This document shows, in pieces, positions 47,277 to 55,167 of a DNA stretch of 64,000 nucleotides (the stretch's first letter is position 1; the number at the start of each line of letters is the position of its first letter). Location: NCBI GenBank assembly GCA_963676605.2, contig CAXXSP010000058.1, positions 10,342-74,341 on the forward strand, in the 5' to 3' direction. Under the pieces are notes generated by a model. It was not told where the DNA came from, made no database searches, and was given only the letters and a program-made list of their open reading frames with translations. The translations under genes were made by a program, and so were the position numbers. This DNA comes from SABI01 sp963676605 (GTDB lineage: Bacteria; Spirochaetota; Spirochaetia; Sphaerochaetales; Sphaerochaetaceae).

Positions 47277-47318
47277 GAACATAGATAGGACTTTAAAAAA
47301 CATAACACCTTGTTATAT
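47277..47318 (-). promoter_or_regulatory. Shared upstream element, copy 2 (before the secreted protein)
   Basis: Identical at 36 of 42 bases to 45125-45166 and in the same orientation to its gene, about 55 bases upstream of ATG 47222. Likely the same regulator or promoter class acts on both transcription units. Confidence 0.6.
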
Positions 47319-47366
47319 GGAATAGTAAAGTCCTGCCTACTTAAAAACTAGGATACCCAGCCTACG

Positions 47367-48761
47367 CTACGCTCTGGCAGGATCCAAAGTAACTTTTCTC
47401 ATCTCGCCTATTTCTCCTCTCACTCCTTTCAGAATCCTGCTAAGCCAGAAAACCGAGAGGAAAAAACTTACGAGTTCAGAAATCGGGAAGGCGAACCAGA
47501 GAGAACTTATTCCGCCCAGTTCACCGAGAAGGAACATGACGGGAAGCAGTATGACGAGATTCCTGAGAACGGAGATTACAAGACTTGGGGCCCCTTTTCC
47601 GAGTGCCTGGAAGATATTCGCACTGATGATTGTCGGTCCCACCAGAAGGATTCCGAGGCTGATCCGCTTCAATGCAGTAATTCCGATGAGGACAAGATCA
47701 GGACTGTCATTGAACATGACGATAAGTTCTCTCGGGAAAAGCTGAAACAGGGCGAAACCAATACAGGTGAACAGGACAGCTGAGAGCATCCCGTACCAGA
47801 CGGTTTTCCTGATTCTTTCATAGTCCTTATTCCCATAGTTATATCCTATGAGGGGGAGAACTGCCTGTCCGATACCGAAGACCGGCATGAAGATGAACGA
47901 CTGGAGCCTGTAATAAATCCCATATGCGGCTATAGCCGTTGCATCATGACGAGCGATGATGAGGTTGGCTACCGCGAGCATAATGCTTCCGAGAAGCTGC
48001 ATAGCCATTGCAGGGAACCCTACAGAGTAGATATTCCCGAGAATGGAAGGCTGGAAGCTGAACCCCTTCAGACTGAATTCCACCTCCCTCTTTCCTTTCA
48101 TCATGATGAGGGCGAGCACGGCCCCTCCCAGGATTCTCGCAAGCACAGTCGCATACGCCGCCCCTTCAACTCCCAGAGCAGGTATCCTGCCGATACCGAA
48201 AATAAGGATCGGGTCAAGGATGATGTTCAATACAGCACTTATTGCCATGATGACCATAGGAGTCATCGTATTCCCTTCTCCTCTCTGGATACCCTGGAGA
48301 ATCTGAGGAATGAACAAACCGAAAGACCCAATCATGATGATTCTGATATAACGGCTGGTCAGCTCTATCATGAGGGGATCGCTTGTGAATATTTTTGTGA
48401 TGGGAACCGAGAAGAGTGCCCCGGCAAGTCCTACGACGATACTCAAAAGAACACTAACGAATAATGCATGTTCTGCAGCCAGACCTGCCTGTTTTCTATC
48501 GCCTCCTCCCAGCGAACGGGAAATGAGAGAGGTCACCCCGACACTTGTGCCCATCGCAATTGCGATCAGGATCATCTGGATGGGGAATGCAAGAGTAACA
48601 GCAGAAAGTGCATCCTTGCTGATATGGCCTACATATATACTGTCAACCACATTATAGATAGCCTGTGTCGCCATTCCAATTACTGAGGGGATTGCAAGTT
48701 TGATCAAGAGAGAGAGGATGGGTTCAGTACCCATCTTCGCTGATGGTGTTGATGATTTCAT
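47367..48761 (-). CDS. MATE-family multidrug/cation antiporter
   Basis: 464 residues, twelve predicted membrane helices. N-terminal region SLLIKLAIPSVIGMATQAIY-NVVDSIYVGHISKDALSAVT is the MATE signature; PIQMILIAIAMGTSVGVTSL and QAVLPLIGYNYGNKDYERIR are the other conserved blocks (second-half repeat). It exchanges Na+ or H+ for cationic compounds at the inner membrane. It lies 91 bases after the methyltransferase gene and may be read with the TetR operon upstream. Confidence 0.93.
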   Translation of the reverse strand: MKSSTPSAKMGTEPILSLLIKLAIPSVIGMATQAIYNVVDSIYVGHISKDALSAVTLAFPIQMILIAIAMGTSVGVTSLISRSLGGGDRKQAGLAAEHALFVSVLLSIVVGLAGALFSVPITKIFTSDPLMIELTSRYIRIIMIGSFGLFIPQILQGIQRGEGNTMTPMVIMAISAVLNIILDPILIFGIGRIPALGVEGAAYATVLARILGGAVLALIMMKGKREVEFSLKGFSFQPSILGNIYSVGFPAMAMQLLGSIMLAVANLIIARHDATAIAAYGIYYRLQSFIFMPVFGIGQAVLPLIGYNYGNKDYERIRKTVWYGMLSAVLFTCIGFALFQLFPRELIVMFNDSPDLVLIGITALKRISLGILLVGPTIISANIFQALGKGAPSLVISVLRNLVILLPVMFLLGELGGISSLWFAFPISELVSFFLSVFWLSRILKGVRGEIGEMRKVTLDPARA

Positions 48762-48852
48762 AATGATTAGGAATCTCCTTTAACTTGTGGATTATTTGGG
48801 ATCAGGACGAGTAACGCTCACTCACCTACTGAGGGGAGAAAATAAAGATACG

Positions 48853-49467
48853 CTACTTCGATGTGCTGATCATCGTAATGAAAAGGGTTTTTGGGTGTAC
48901 TTCGCGAGTCCCTTGATACTCTGTTTCCTGGATATCCAGAATGTCAAAATGAGCTGAAAAGATCTCCTGAATCTTTTCACGTGAGAATCTGCGCGGTCCC
49001 TTTGATTCGGGAATGCGGATCGGTCCGATACCGATCGGATCTTGTTCAGCACTCATACATTTCAGGAACACCCATCCCTTTCCATCGGGTTTTACGATTT
49101 TTGTCAGGTTCTCAATATAAGAAGGCCAATCTTTCTCACGAAGGACATGGAAACAGCCTCTATCGAAGACATAGTCGAATTGATCTTCTAAAGAGGTGTG
49201 CAGGATATCGTCCTGAAGGAAACAGACATCTTTTGAAAGTTCAGAAGCTTTCTGGACAGCGGTCCCGGAGATATCAGTACCGGTTACCTTGAATCCTCTT
49301 TCTGCAAGTCTTACCGCCTGTGTTCCCGGACCGGTTCCGACATCAAGGAAACTGCCTTCCTTAATCTGATGTTCGTGCAATGCTTTCTCGAGATCGGGAT
49401 CAAGGGATGCATAGTACCACCCCATTTTCCTGATCGGTATCATGTTATATATAAATTTCCAGTTCAT
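48853..49467 (-). CDS. SAM-dependent methyltransferase
   Basis: 204 residues, class I fold. Motif I: EGSFLDVGTGPGTQAVRLAE; acidic residue at the end of strand 2: GFKVTGTDISGTAVQKASEL; then FDYVFDRGCFHVLREKDWPS and VKPDGKGWVFLKCMSAEQDP. The DRGCFH/H pattern and the N-terminal NMIPIRKMGWYYASLDPDL resemble thiopurine/small-molecule methyltransferases. Last gene of the TetR-headed operon (51-base gap), so detoxification of a xenobiotic or halide is a reasonable guess. Confidence 0.82.
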   Translation of the reverse strand: MNWKFIYNMIPIRKMGWYYASLDPDLEKALHEHQIKEGSFLDVGTGPGTQAVRLAERGFKVTGTDISGTAVQKASELSKDVCFLQDDILHTSLEDQFDYVFDRGCFHVLREKDWPSYIENLTKIVKPDGKGWVFLKCMSAEQDPIGIGPIRIPESKGPRRFSREKIQEIFSAHFDILDIQETEYQGTREVHPKTLFITMISTSK

Positions 49468-49518
49468 ACCTGTTCTCCAAGTTTGACGCGCCTGCTCTTC
49501 ACATATCCTGCAAAGGGT

Positions 49519-50760
49519 TCAACGAAAATCAAAGGCCTCGTAGACGATATCCAGATCACGATTCTGTTTTTTCAGCTGACGGGCAAATCCCTGGATCATA
49601 GGACCTGGGCCGCACATGAAAACGCTTGAATACTGTGGCAGCTCAGTATGAGCGAAATCGAGACGCGGCTGTTGAGCTGTATCATGTAAAATCAGATTGA
49701 AATTTTCATGCTTCCCGGCTAAGTCCTGAAGGTACTCTTTATAGATTCCTTCCTGTTCTCCTCTATAAGAATAGTAGAGAGTTATATGCTTTTTCACGCC
49801 ATTGGTTCTCAGATACGAGATGAAGGGAGCGATTCCGATACCTCCCGCTATCCACGTCTGATGGAGTTCTCCATTATTGAAAATCATATGACCATAGGAT
49901 CCATCTACACTGATCTTTGTTCCGACCTTCAGTGAGGTATAGAGCTTATCAGTGTGATCACCAAGAGTCTTGATCGCTACAGTAATGGCCACTCCGTCTC
50001 CGCCTGAAATGGAAAATGGATGAGGCGCCTTATCGAATCCCTTCTGATTGATTTTCAAGAACAGATACTGTCCTGGCTCGAATTCAAGTGTACGATTCAG
50101 CGTAATTCCCAACTCAACGACTGTCGGTGACAGTTTTTTTACCGAAGAGATACTTCCTGTGTGTTGAAACTGAACCCGTTGATAGAAGAATATTACGTAG
50201 ATCGCCGAGATGGTTCCAACCAGTGTAGTAACCCCCATCAGAAGACTTCCTCCTGACAGTTGAAATAGATTGTATTCTTCAGCCAGATAGGTATGGTACA
50301 CGCCGAGACCGTAGGGGATCACCATGATCCGGTGGAAAAATCTCCATCTCTCATATTTCATCCGTTTTGCCACCAGGGCTATCAGGATGAGAAGAGCAAA
50401 CAGCAGCAGAGCGAAGAGCCCTGTCGCCGCTATAAGATTTGGACCATGTTCCTCTCCGCTTCCTCCAACCAGAAGTACTGCGTGAGCAAATACTGCCGCG
50501 GTTGAGAAGATCGCGAGATATTTGTGCCAGATATATACATGTTCAAGTCCGTTAAACCAGGATTCCACCCTCTTCAATCTTGCTGAAAGCAGGAATACGA
50601 GACAGAAACCTGTCAGAGAAACACCTCCAAGAACAAAACTCCAGCGCGATGTAGCCGGAATTGATATCTGAGGGACCTCGATGTACCAGATCAGCGCGCT
50701 GAGAAGTATTGATCCGACAACCAGCGATGCACCTTTTCGTCCTTTCATTCGTCCTTTCAC
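49519..50760 (-). CDS. Ferric-reductase-like flavocytochrome with NAD(P)H domain
   Basis: 413 residues. Six or so N-terminal membrane helices contain His pairs suited to haem (LEHVYIWHKYLAIFSTAAVF-AHAV; WRFFHRIMVIPYGLGVYHTY). The C-terminal half is a FNR-type module: FAD-binding FEPGQYLFLKINQKG and APHPFSISGGDG, pyridine-nucleotide binding WIAGGIGIAPFISYLRTNG, and C-terminal SVFMCGPGPMIQGFARQL. It should pass electrons from NAD(P)H via FAD across the inner membrane. Third enzyme of the TetR operon, next to an EFR1 ferredoxin. Confidence 0.85.
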   Translation of the reverse strand: MKGRMKGRKGASLVVGSILLSALIWYIEVPQISIPATSRWSFVLGGVSLTGFCLVFLLSARLKRVESWFNGLEHVYIWHKYLAIFSTAAVFAHAVLLVGGSGEEHGPNLIAATGLFALLLFALLILIALVAKRMKYERWRFFHRIMVIPYGLGVYHTYLAEEYNLFQLSGGSLLMGVTTLVGTISAIYVIFFYQRVQFQHTGSISSVKKLSPTVVELGITLNRTLEFEPGQYLFLKINQKGFDKAPHPFSISGGDGVAITVAIKTLGDHTDKLYTSLKVGTKISVDGSYGHMIFNNGELHQTWIAGGIGIAPFISYLRTNGVKKHITLYYSYRGEQEGIYKEYLQDLAGKHENFNLILHDTAQQPRLDFAHTELPQYSSVFMCGPGPMIQGFARQLKKQNRDLDIVYEAFDFR

Positions 50761-50795
50761 TTTCTTCCTCCCAGGGATCTAGTCACGTTCTACCC

Positions 50796-51950
50796 CTAGA
50801 GGTTATCGCTGATCCAGTCGAACAGATATTCCGCTCCGGTTGCATAGGAACCCATCTGACAATGCGTCTGTGCTGTGGTCTCTTCATCAAAAAGCATATA
50901 ATCTTTTTCACAGGAAAGGGCATCGTAGAATTTCTTCGCTTCCCCGTACATCGGCTCGGCAGTCCCGTCCATTACGAGCATTCTGCAGGTGATCTTATCG
51001 AGGATATCCGTGTTGTCATACTTTTTCATCTCATCAATGATGTTTCCTTTCTCCACCCCCTGTTTCCACACGTAATCATCGAGGATGAAATTCATAAAGG
51101 GAGGGCGGATGAACTTGGGAGTTCTCTGGATCATCTGCAGCCGTTTCGCAAAGGCTCCACCCCAGTTGGCATTGCCCGGATCAACGATACAGAGCTTGAT
51201 ACGCTTCTCAAATGCCACAGCACGAGGGATCAGAAAGCCTCCGAAGCTGAGCCCCATAAGTCCGATGCGTTCGCTGTCGATACCGGGAAGGGTGAGGGCG
51301 AAGTCAATAACCGGTGTGATAACCTTCTCCCAGTCCGGTCTGAAAGGGAGATCATTGAGTCGCAATGCGAAGCCTTGTCCGGGACCATCATAGATGAGGC
51401 AGTGAATACCCCGTTTGATCGCTGCATCATATACCCAGCGGGTATCTTCAGCCCAGGTATCCCGTCCGGGTGTCACGATAAGGAGAGGAGCATTGTCCCC
51501 AGCCACCGGGGATCGGTAGAAGTGTCCGGGAAGGAATGTCTCCCCATAGGGGATTTCCACATACTGACCGGGATAACCGGACAGTCCCAGGTACTTCTCG
51601 TAACAATCATGACTCGAAAGCGTATTCGCCTTCAGTCTCGCATCATGGTGTTTGCCGAAGTACATGGTCGACATACGATAATAGGTTGATGCTCTGAGGT
51701 AGGAAGAGGAAGCTGTGACTGATTTATTCTCGTATTCAGCTTTTTCAGCCCTCTTTTTCAGTCTGTCCGCCAGGGCAGTCCAGGTGGAGAACCAGGATTC
51801 TTCGTCTCCTGATTTGATCTGACCGATTACTTCCATGACTTCTGCGAAGTCCGACATCCCGTACTGAGTGAGCCCCAGGACATGTTTTGTGATTGCGTCC
51901 GTGAGGATATCCTTACTGAATTTCATAGTATTCCAATGTTTTGTTTTCAT
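50796..51950 (-). CDS. Alpha/beta hydrolase (FrsA/dienelactone-hydrolase-like)
   Basis: 384 residues. A long helical N-terminal domain (~1-130) precedes the hydrolase core: oxyanion region LLIVTPGRDTWAEDTRWVYD, DGPGQGFALRLN, nucleophile elbow IGLMGLSFGGFLIPRAV (G-x-S-x-G), acid near MLVMDGTAEPMYGEAKKFYD, and histidine in AQTHCQMGSYATGAEYLFDW. This architecture is that of FrsA- and 2,6-dihydroxypseudooxynicotine-hydrolase-like enzymes, acting on C-C or ester bonds. ATG overlaps the EFR1 stop (ATGA), so the two are translationally coupled. Confidence 0.85.
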   Translation of the reverse strand: MKTKHWNTMKFSKDILTDAITKHVLGLTQYGMSDFAEVMEVIGQIKSGDEESWFSTWTALADRLKKRAEKAEYENKSVTASSSYLRASTYYRMSTMYFGKHHDARLKANTLSSHDCYEKYLGLSGYPGQYVEIPYGETFLPGHFYRSPVAGDNAPLLIVTPGRDTWAEDTRWVYDAAIKRGIHCLIYDGPGQGFALRLNDLPFRPDWEKVITPVIDFALTLPGIDSERIGLMGLSFGGFLIPRAVAFEKRIKLCIVDPGNANWGGAFAKRLQMIQRTPKFIRPPFMNFILDDYVWKQGVEKGNIIDEMKKYDNTDILDKITCRMLVMDGTAEPMYGEAKKFYDALSCEKDYMLFDEETTAQTHCQMGSYATGAEYLFDWISDNL

Positions 51951-52735
51951 GATGTATGTACTCCTTCTCTAAACAGGTCAGATGCTTTGACCTGAGGGTT
52001 CGTGTATCGTTTTCGTTTCTGCGTCTTATCTTTATATTCGATCGCCATAGCCGGACACCATTGAATGCAGGCCATACAGCGTTCACAGAAATCGCCGAAC
52101 TCCGGCTTGCCGTTATTCATTCTGATATTACCGGCTGGACATACCTTGGCGCAGACCTGGCAGCCGGTACAGGCATCAGATACCCGATAGTCTCTCGCCA
52201 GATGATGAAAATCAGGGATCCTTTCGGAAAGCAGTTTTATTTCTTGTTTCTTTGTCACAATCGGACGGTTGGTCTTCTTGTTCTTTATATCATGTGCAAT
52301 GCTGTTCACCCTCTTCTCGCTCCTTTTCAGCATGAATTTCTGTAGAGCAGCAGGCCAGGCTCCGTACATGGCGATATAGTTGCCCGGCATGCTGAGCTTG
52401 AATCCTGCATTCATATATCCGCCACGGCTGTCAACCAACTGTGAGAGCAGATCAAGTGATTTCCCGTGCATCGCTCCTGCGGTCGTGACGGCAAAGATAT
52501 ACTTCACCCGTGTCAGCTCAAGTTTCTGAATAAATCTCGTTACAACCGGGGGAATATTTCCACCGAAATAGACAGGGCAGACGATACCGACACGCTCCTG
52601 TGATATCTCAAGACTGTCTACATCTAGGGAACCAGTGATGAGGATGATCTTCGAATTACCGAGTTGTTTTCCGATACTCTTTGCCGCGGCTAGACTGTTT
52701 CCTGTTCCTGAAAAACAGAATATGGTAGTTTTCAT
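51947..52735 (-). CDS. EFR1-family flavodoxin with two [4Fe-4S] clusters
   Basis: 262 residues. N-terminal flavodoxin-like domain with phosphate loop IFCFSGTGNSLAAAKSI, then VGIVCPVYFGGNIPPVVTRF. The C-terminal ferredoxin part has two complete motifs, ACTGCQVCAKVCPAGNI and FCERCMACIQWCPAMAI. EFR1 proteins are electron carriers of anaerobes whose partners are mostly unknown. It is the first gene after tetR (20-base gap), and its stop overlaps the hydrolase start. Confidence 0.92.
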   Translation of the reverse strand: MKTTIFCFSGTGNSLAAAKSIGKQLGNSKIILITGSLDVDSLEISQERVGIVCPVYFGGNIPPVVTRFIQKLELTRVKYIFAVTTAGAMHGKSLDLLSQLVDSRGGYMNAGFKLSMPGNYIAMYGAWPAALQKFMLKRSEKRVNSIAHDIKNKKTNRPIVTKKQEIKLLSERIPDFHHLARDYRVSDACTGCQVCAKVCPAGNIRMNNGKPEFGDFCERCMACIQWCPAMAIEYKDKTQKRKRYTNPQVKASDLFREGVHTS

Positions 52736-52755
52736 AGTTTCTTCCCCTATGCCGT

Positions 52756-53364
52756 TTACTCCAGTCCAGAATTACTCACTGTATCTTGAGCTGATCCTGG
52801 CCTGAGTACGTTGAATATGATAGTGATGAGAGCTTTCTTCAGCCTCGAAGTATCTTCTGCAGACCCGAGGGTATCGTAAAATCCTCGGAACCCGTTTGAA
52901 ATGAAAAGTGCTGTCTCTTCAGGAAACTCGCAGTTCCAGGAGCCATCATCATTTCCTTGCTCGATGAGTGTAAGAACCATCGGTGCAGCTGAAGACGTGA
53001 TCTTTTTCGAGCAGTACTCGATGATGGCTGCATCGGTTGTAATACTTGGAATAAGATCCTCCAGATTATCGGCTTCCATTTTCTTTTCAAGAAGAAGCAG
53101 CAGTTTTTCGTGTGCCGGATTCTTCATAAGATGAAGGACCTTATCTATCTCAAACTGTTTTTCTTCAGCTATCCCGTCGATCACCGCATAGAGCATATCG
53201 ACCTTGCTTCTGAAGTAATGATACACAAGCCCCTGAGAAACATTCATTCTCTTTGCGATATCAGATATCTGGGTCTGCTCGAATCCCTTTTCAATGAAGA
53301 CTTCTGCTGCTGTCTCCACTATCTCTTTTCTTCGCTCTTCCGGTGCCTTTGTTACTCGTGCCAT
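52756..53364 (-). CDS. TetR-family transcriptional regulator
   Basis: 202 residues. HTH at the N-terminus: RRKEIVETAAEVFIEKGFEQ-TQISDIAKRMNVSQGLVYHY-FRSK. The ligand-binding C-terminal domain is divergent, as usual. Heads an operon with EFR1, hydrolase, ferric-reductase-like and methyltransferase genes. A perfect 20-bp palindrome lies 40 bases upstream of its start, so it most likely represses its own operon until a small ligand binds. Confidence 0.92.
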   Translation of the reverse strand: MARVTKAPEERRKEIVETAAEVFIEKGFEQTQISDIAKRMNVSQGLVYHYFRSKVDMLYAVIDGIAEEKQFEIDKVLHLMKNPAHEKLLLLLEKKMEADNLEDLIPSITTDAAIIEYCSKKITSSAAPMVLTLIEQGNDDGSWNCEFPEETALFISNGFRGFYDTLGSAEDTSRLKKALITIIFNVLRPGSAQDTVSNSGLE

Positions 53365-53403
53365 ATATACACTCCATTATGGAACTTCTACCATGAATAT
53401 ACA

Positions 53404-53423
53404 TGACTGAATGAATTCAGTCA
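53404..53423. promoter_or_regulatory. Perfect palindrome, probable TetR operator
   Basis: TGACTGAAT-GA-ATTCAGTCA has fully complementary 9-bp arms. Its place just upstream of the tetR gene and its size fit a TetR-family dimer site. Confidence 0.75.
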
Positions 53424-53704
53424 ATATCATTTTTTTAAATATTCGTTCTCCTAAAATTTATGAAGAGAATGCTACTGGTCGCTTACGTATAAGGGAGCTC
53501 CTCGGCTCGATTTCGAACCTGGATAAAAGGAATATTTCAGTAATTACGGTCTCCAGGGGTGTTATTGTAGAAAAACTGTACAATATCAACTGTAGCATTT
53601 TCCGGGCTTTCAGGTTGTTTAATTGTAAGCAGTTAAAAATCGGGTGTTTTTGGTATTTACATAACTCGTTTTTTCGACTACACTTATCAACAAATGGTTA
53701 CACC

Positions 53705-53767
53705 AGCAGGAGTTATCGAGGCGTTCTCATAACCCGGAGGTCGCAGGTTCGAGTCCTGTCCCTGCTA
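53705..53767 (+). pseudogene. tRNA remnant with CAU anticodon
   Basis: The 3' half is a normal tRNA: anticodon loop CTCATAA (53726-53732), variable region, T arm GCAGG-TTCGAGT-CCTGT (53743-53759), acceptor CCCTGCT, discriminator A (53767). The 5' half is not: AGCAGGA could pair with the acceptor except at one position, but only nine bases stand in place of the D arm, and the 5' anticodon stem (GCGTT) does not pair with CCCGG. Such 3' fragments mark integration at tRNA genes. It probably derives from a Met or Ile(CAU) tRNA; the intact copy would lie outside this window. Confidence 0.7.
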
Positions 53768-53773
53768 GAAAAG

Positions 53774-53803
53774 AAAGCCATCAGAGAGATCTGGTGGCTT
53801 TTC
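53774..53803 (+). terminator. Intrinsic terminator downstream of the tRNA remnant
   Basis: AAAGCCATCAGA-gaga-TCTGGTGGCTTT: a 12-bp stem with one G-U pair, then TTCT. It suggests that the 3' end of the tRNA locus is original chromosome. Confidence 0.8.
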
Positions 53804-53852
53804 TGTGTATAGGATGTTAGAAGGCAGTGAAACTGTTCATGGTGAGAATCTA

Positions 53853-54095
53853 TCAGGAATCCAGTGGAAGACTATCTTCATAAAGAACTTCCGGGTCAAA
53901 ATCAGCACCGTTTGACCAGGAAATTGAATCAAATTCGACTCTTACTGATGAAAAAACCTTTAGATCTTTCAATTCTGAAAAAATACCAGTCCTTAGATAT
54001 GGCATCACGTCAAAAACCCGTTTCTCATTATTCTCGAACGTAAGAAGCAGTTTATAGTCTTCGAGAGGTTTTGCATCTGTTACACTCAAATACAT
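53853..54095 (-). CDS. DUF2442 family protein
   Basis: 80 residues. LSVTDAKPLEDYKLLLTFEN-NEKRVFDVMPYLRTGIFSEL and DSISWSNGADFDPEVLYEDS match the DUF2442 pattern ('...d.y.L.l.f..G..r..D..pll..g.f..L....F......i.W..g.DldPe.Ly'). These proteins pair with DUF4160 proteins and are taken to be toxin-antitoxin-like partners. GGAGG precedes the ATG. The partner here survives only as a fragment directly upstream. Confidence 0.85.
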   Translation of the reverse strand: MYLSVTDAKPLEDYKLLLTFENNEKRVFDVMPYLRTGIFSELKDLKVFSSVRVEFDSISWSNGADFDPEVLYEDSLPLDS

Positions 54096-54105
54096 AACTC
54101 GCCTC

Positions 54106-54208
54106 CTATTTTAAAGGTTCTATAGCATAGGGAGTTTCGCCATTCCGTGCGAGATCCCAATCAGCTAATGATTCATCCAGATGTAGTTCAGCCCATGCTA
54201 CGGGAATG
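54106..54208 (-). pseudogene. DUF4160 C-terminal relic
   Basis: An open stretch without a start codon reads VAWAELHLDESLADWDLARN-GETPYAIEPLK then stop, the conserved end of DUF4160 ('...IH.dELlA.WeLa..ge...kIePL'). The N-terminal two-thirds are missing, replaced by the end of the nucleotidyltransferase gene. It is followed at once by its usual partner DUF2442. Confidence 0.7.
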
Positions 54209-54212
54209 GATA

Positions 54213-54500
54213 TCAGGAGACACGTAAGATCTCCCCCGACTTCTCAAGGTTTTCTGTGAATTCATCTTTAAAATCCAGATTAATCAAATCAAAATCATGT
54301 TCAAGGAGACCCTGAAGCTCCGTTATTGCCAGGAAAAAATTAAGGGGAACAATGCCGCGTACAGCAATATCCAGATCAGACATCACAGAATGATTCCCTT
54401 TTATAACTGAACCAAAAAGATATATTTCAGTTACCGTCAGCGTTTTCAAATACTCAACCGCGAGATCTATATCTTTTTTAAATTCTTCAGGGATAACCAT
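54213..54500 (-). CDS. Minimal nucleotidyltransferase (MNT)
   Basis: 95 residues. The polymerase-beta-like motif is EIYLFGSVIKGNHSVMSDLD-IAV (G-S-x(9-11)-S-D-L-D), with a third acidic residue in DFDLINLDFK. Small MNT proteins are usually antitoxins that AMPylate a HEPN toxin encoded next door; no HEPN partner is visible here. The motif appears intact (GSV..G..S.SDLD), so it may be active but orphaned. It overlaps the beginning of the DUF4160 relic region. Confidence 0.8.
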   Translation of the reverse strand: MVIPEEFKKDIDLAVEYLKTLTVTEIYLFGSVIKGNHSVMSDLDIAVRGIVPLNFFLAITELQGLLEHDFDLINLDFKDEFTENLEKSGEILRVS

Positions 54501-54816
54501 ACTTTTATCCTATAGACAATCAAAGCAGGAATCAATCAAACTATTTTCGAATGAAGGTTATTTCATTTGATCCATCCCACAAGTGGGGATAAAACAAATA
54601 CAATGATTCAACAATTGTAGAATGTTCATCCATATCATATATCATCAATTACAGATGAAGTTACAGAAGGAACTTCAAAATTTGCACCAAGTATTGTAAC
54701 AGACTGTTGCACAATCCCTATCACACGGTTTATACCTAAAAATGCATATTCATTCTGGAAATTCTGAGACCACGCTCGTATAATAAACACTATAATCTAT
54801 CAGAAGGAGAACATCC
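54501..54816. other. Intergenic region, 316 bp, with promoter-like boxes
   Basis: No convincing gene. On the minus strand a short frame (54541-54633, MDEHSTIVESLYLFYPHLWD...) looks protein-like and may be a relic. Two TATAAT hexamers (54779-54784 and 54791-54796) precede the MazG-like gene on the plus strand. Confidence 0.4.
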
Positions 54817-55167
54817 TTGAATGAAATTAATAATCTAACTAATCAGATTCTTAAGTTTAGAAATGAACGTGACTGGGCACAATTCCACAATCCAAAGGAT
54901 GTTGCTTTATCTCTCGTTCTTGAGGCTTCAGAAGTGATGGAACATTTCCAATGGAAATCTCCAGAAGAAATAGAAGAATATGTAAAAACAAAGAAAGAAG
55001 CCATTGGCGAAGAACTTGCGGATGTTTTTTACTGGGTCTTGTTGCTTAGCCATGACCTCAATATTGATATAGCTAAAACACTAGAGCAAAAAATGAAGAA
55101 GAATGCTGAAAAATATCCTGTTGAGAAAGCAAAGGGCTCTCACAAAAAATATACGGAGTATTCCTAA
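54817..55167 (+). CDS. MazG-like nucleotide pyrophosphohydrolase
   Basis: 116 residues starting at TTG 54817, preceded by AGAAGGAGA. The alpha-helical NTP-pyrophosphatase motif is complete: LVLEASEVMEHFQWKSPEEI and KKEAIGEELADVFYWVLLLS (E-x-x-E ... E-E-L-A-D-V). This type (iMazG/RS21-C6-like) hydrolyses dNTPs or other nucleotides to monophosphates. Its stop shares one base with the start of the DUF2075 gene, so the pair is co-translated; they likely act together. Confidence 0.9.
   Translation: MNEINNLTNQILKFRNERDWAQFHNPKDVALSLVLEASEVMEHFQWKSPEEIEEYVKTKKEAIGEELADVFYWVLLLSHDLNIDIAKTLEQKMKKNAEKYPVEKAKGSHKKYTEYS

Noticed and set aside
53411..53812. Plus-strand open frame of 133 codons
   Set aside because: It runs through the TetR palindrome, the tRNA remnant and the terminator and has no ribosome-binding site; a chance frame.
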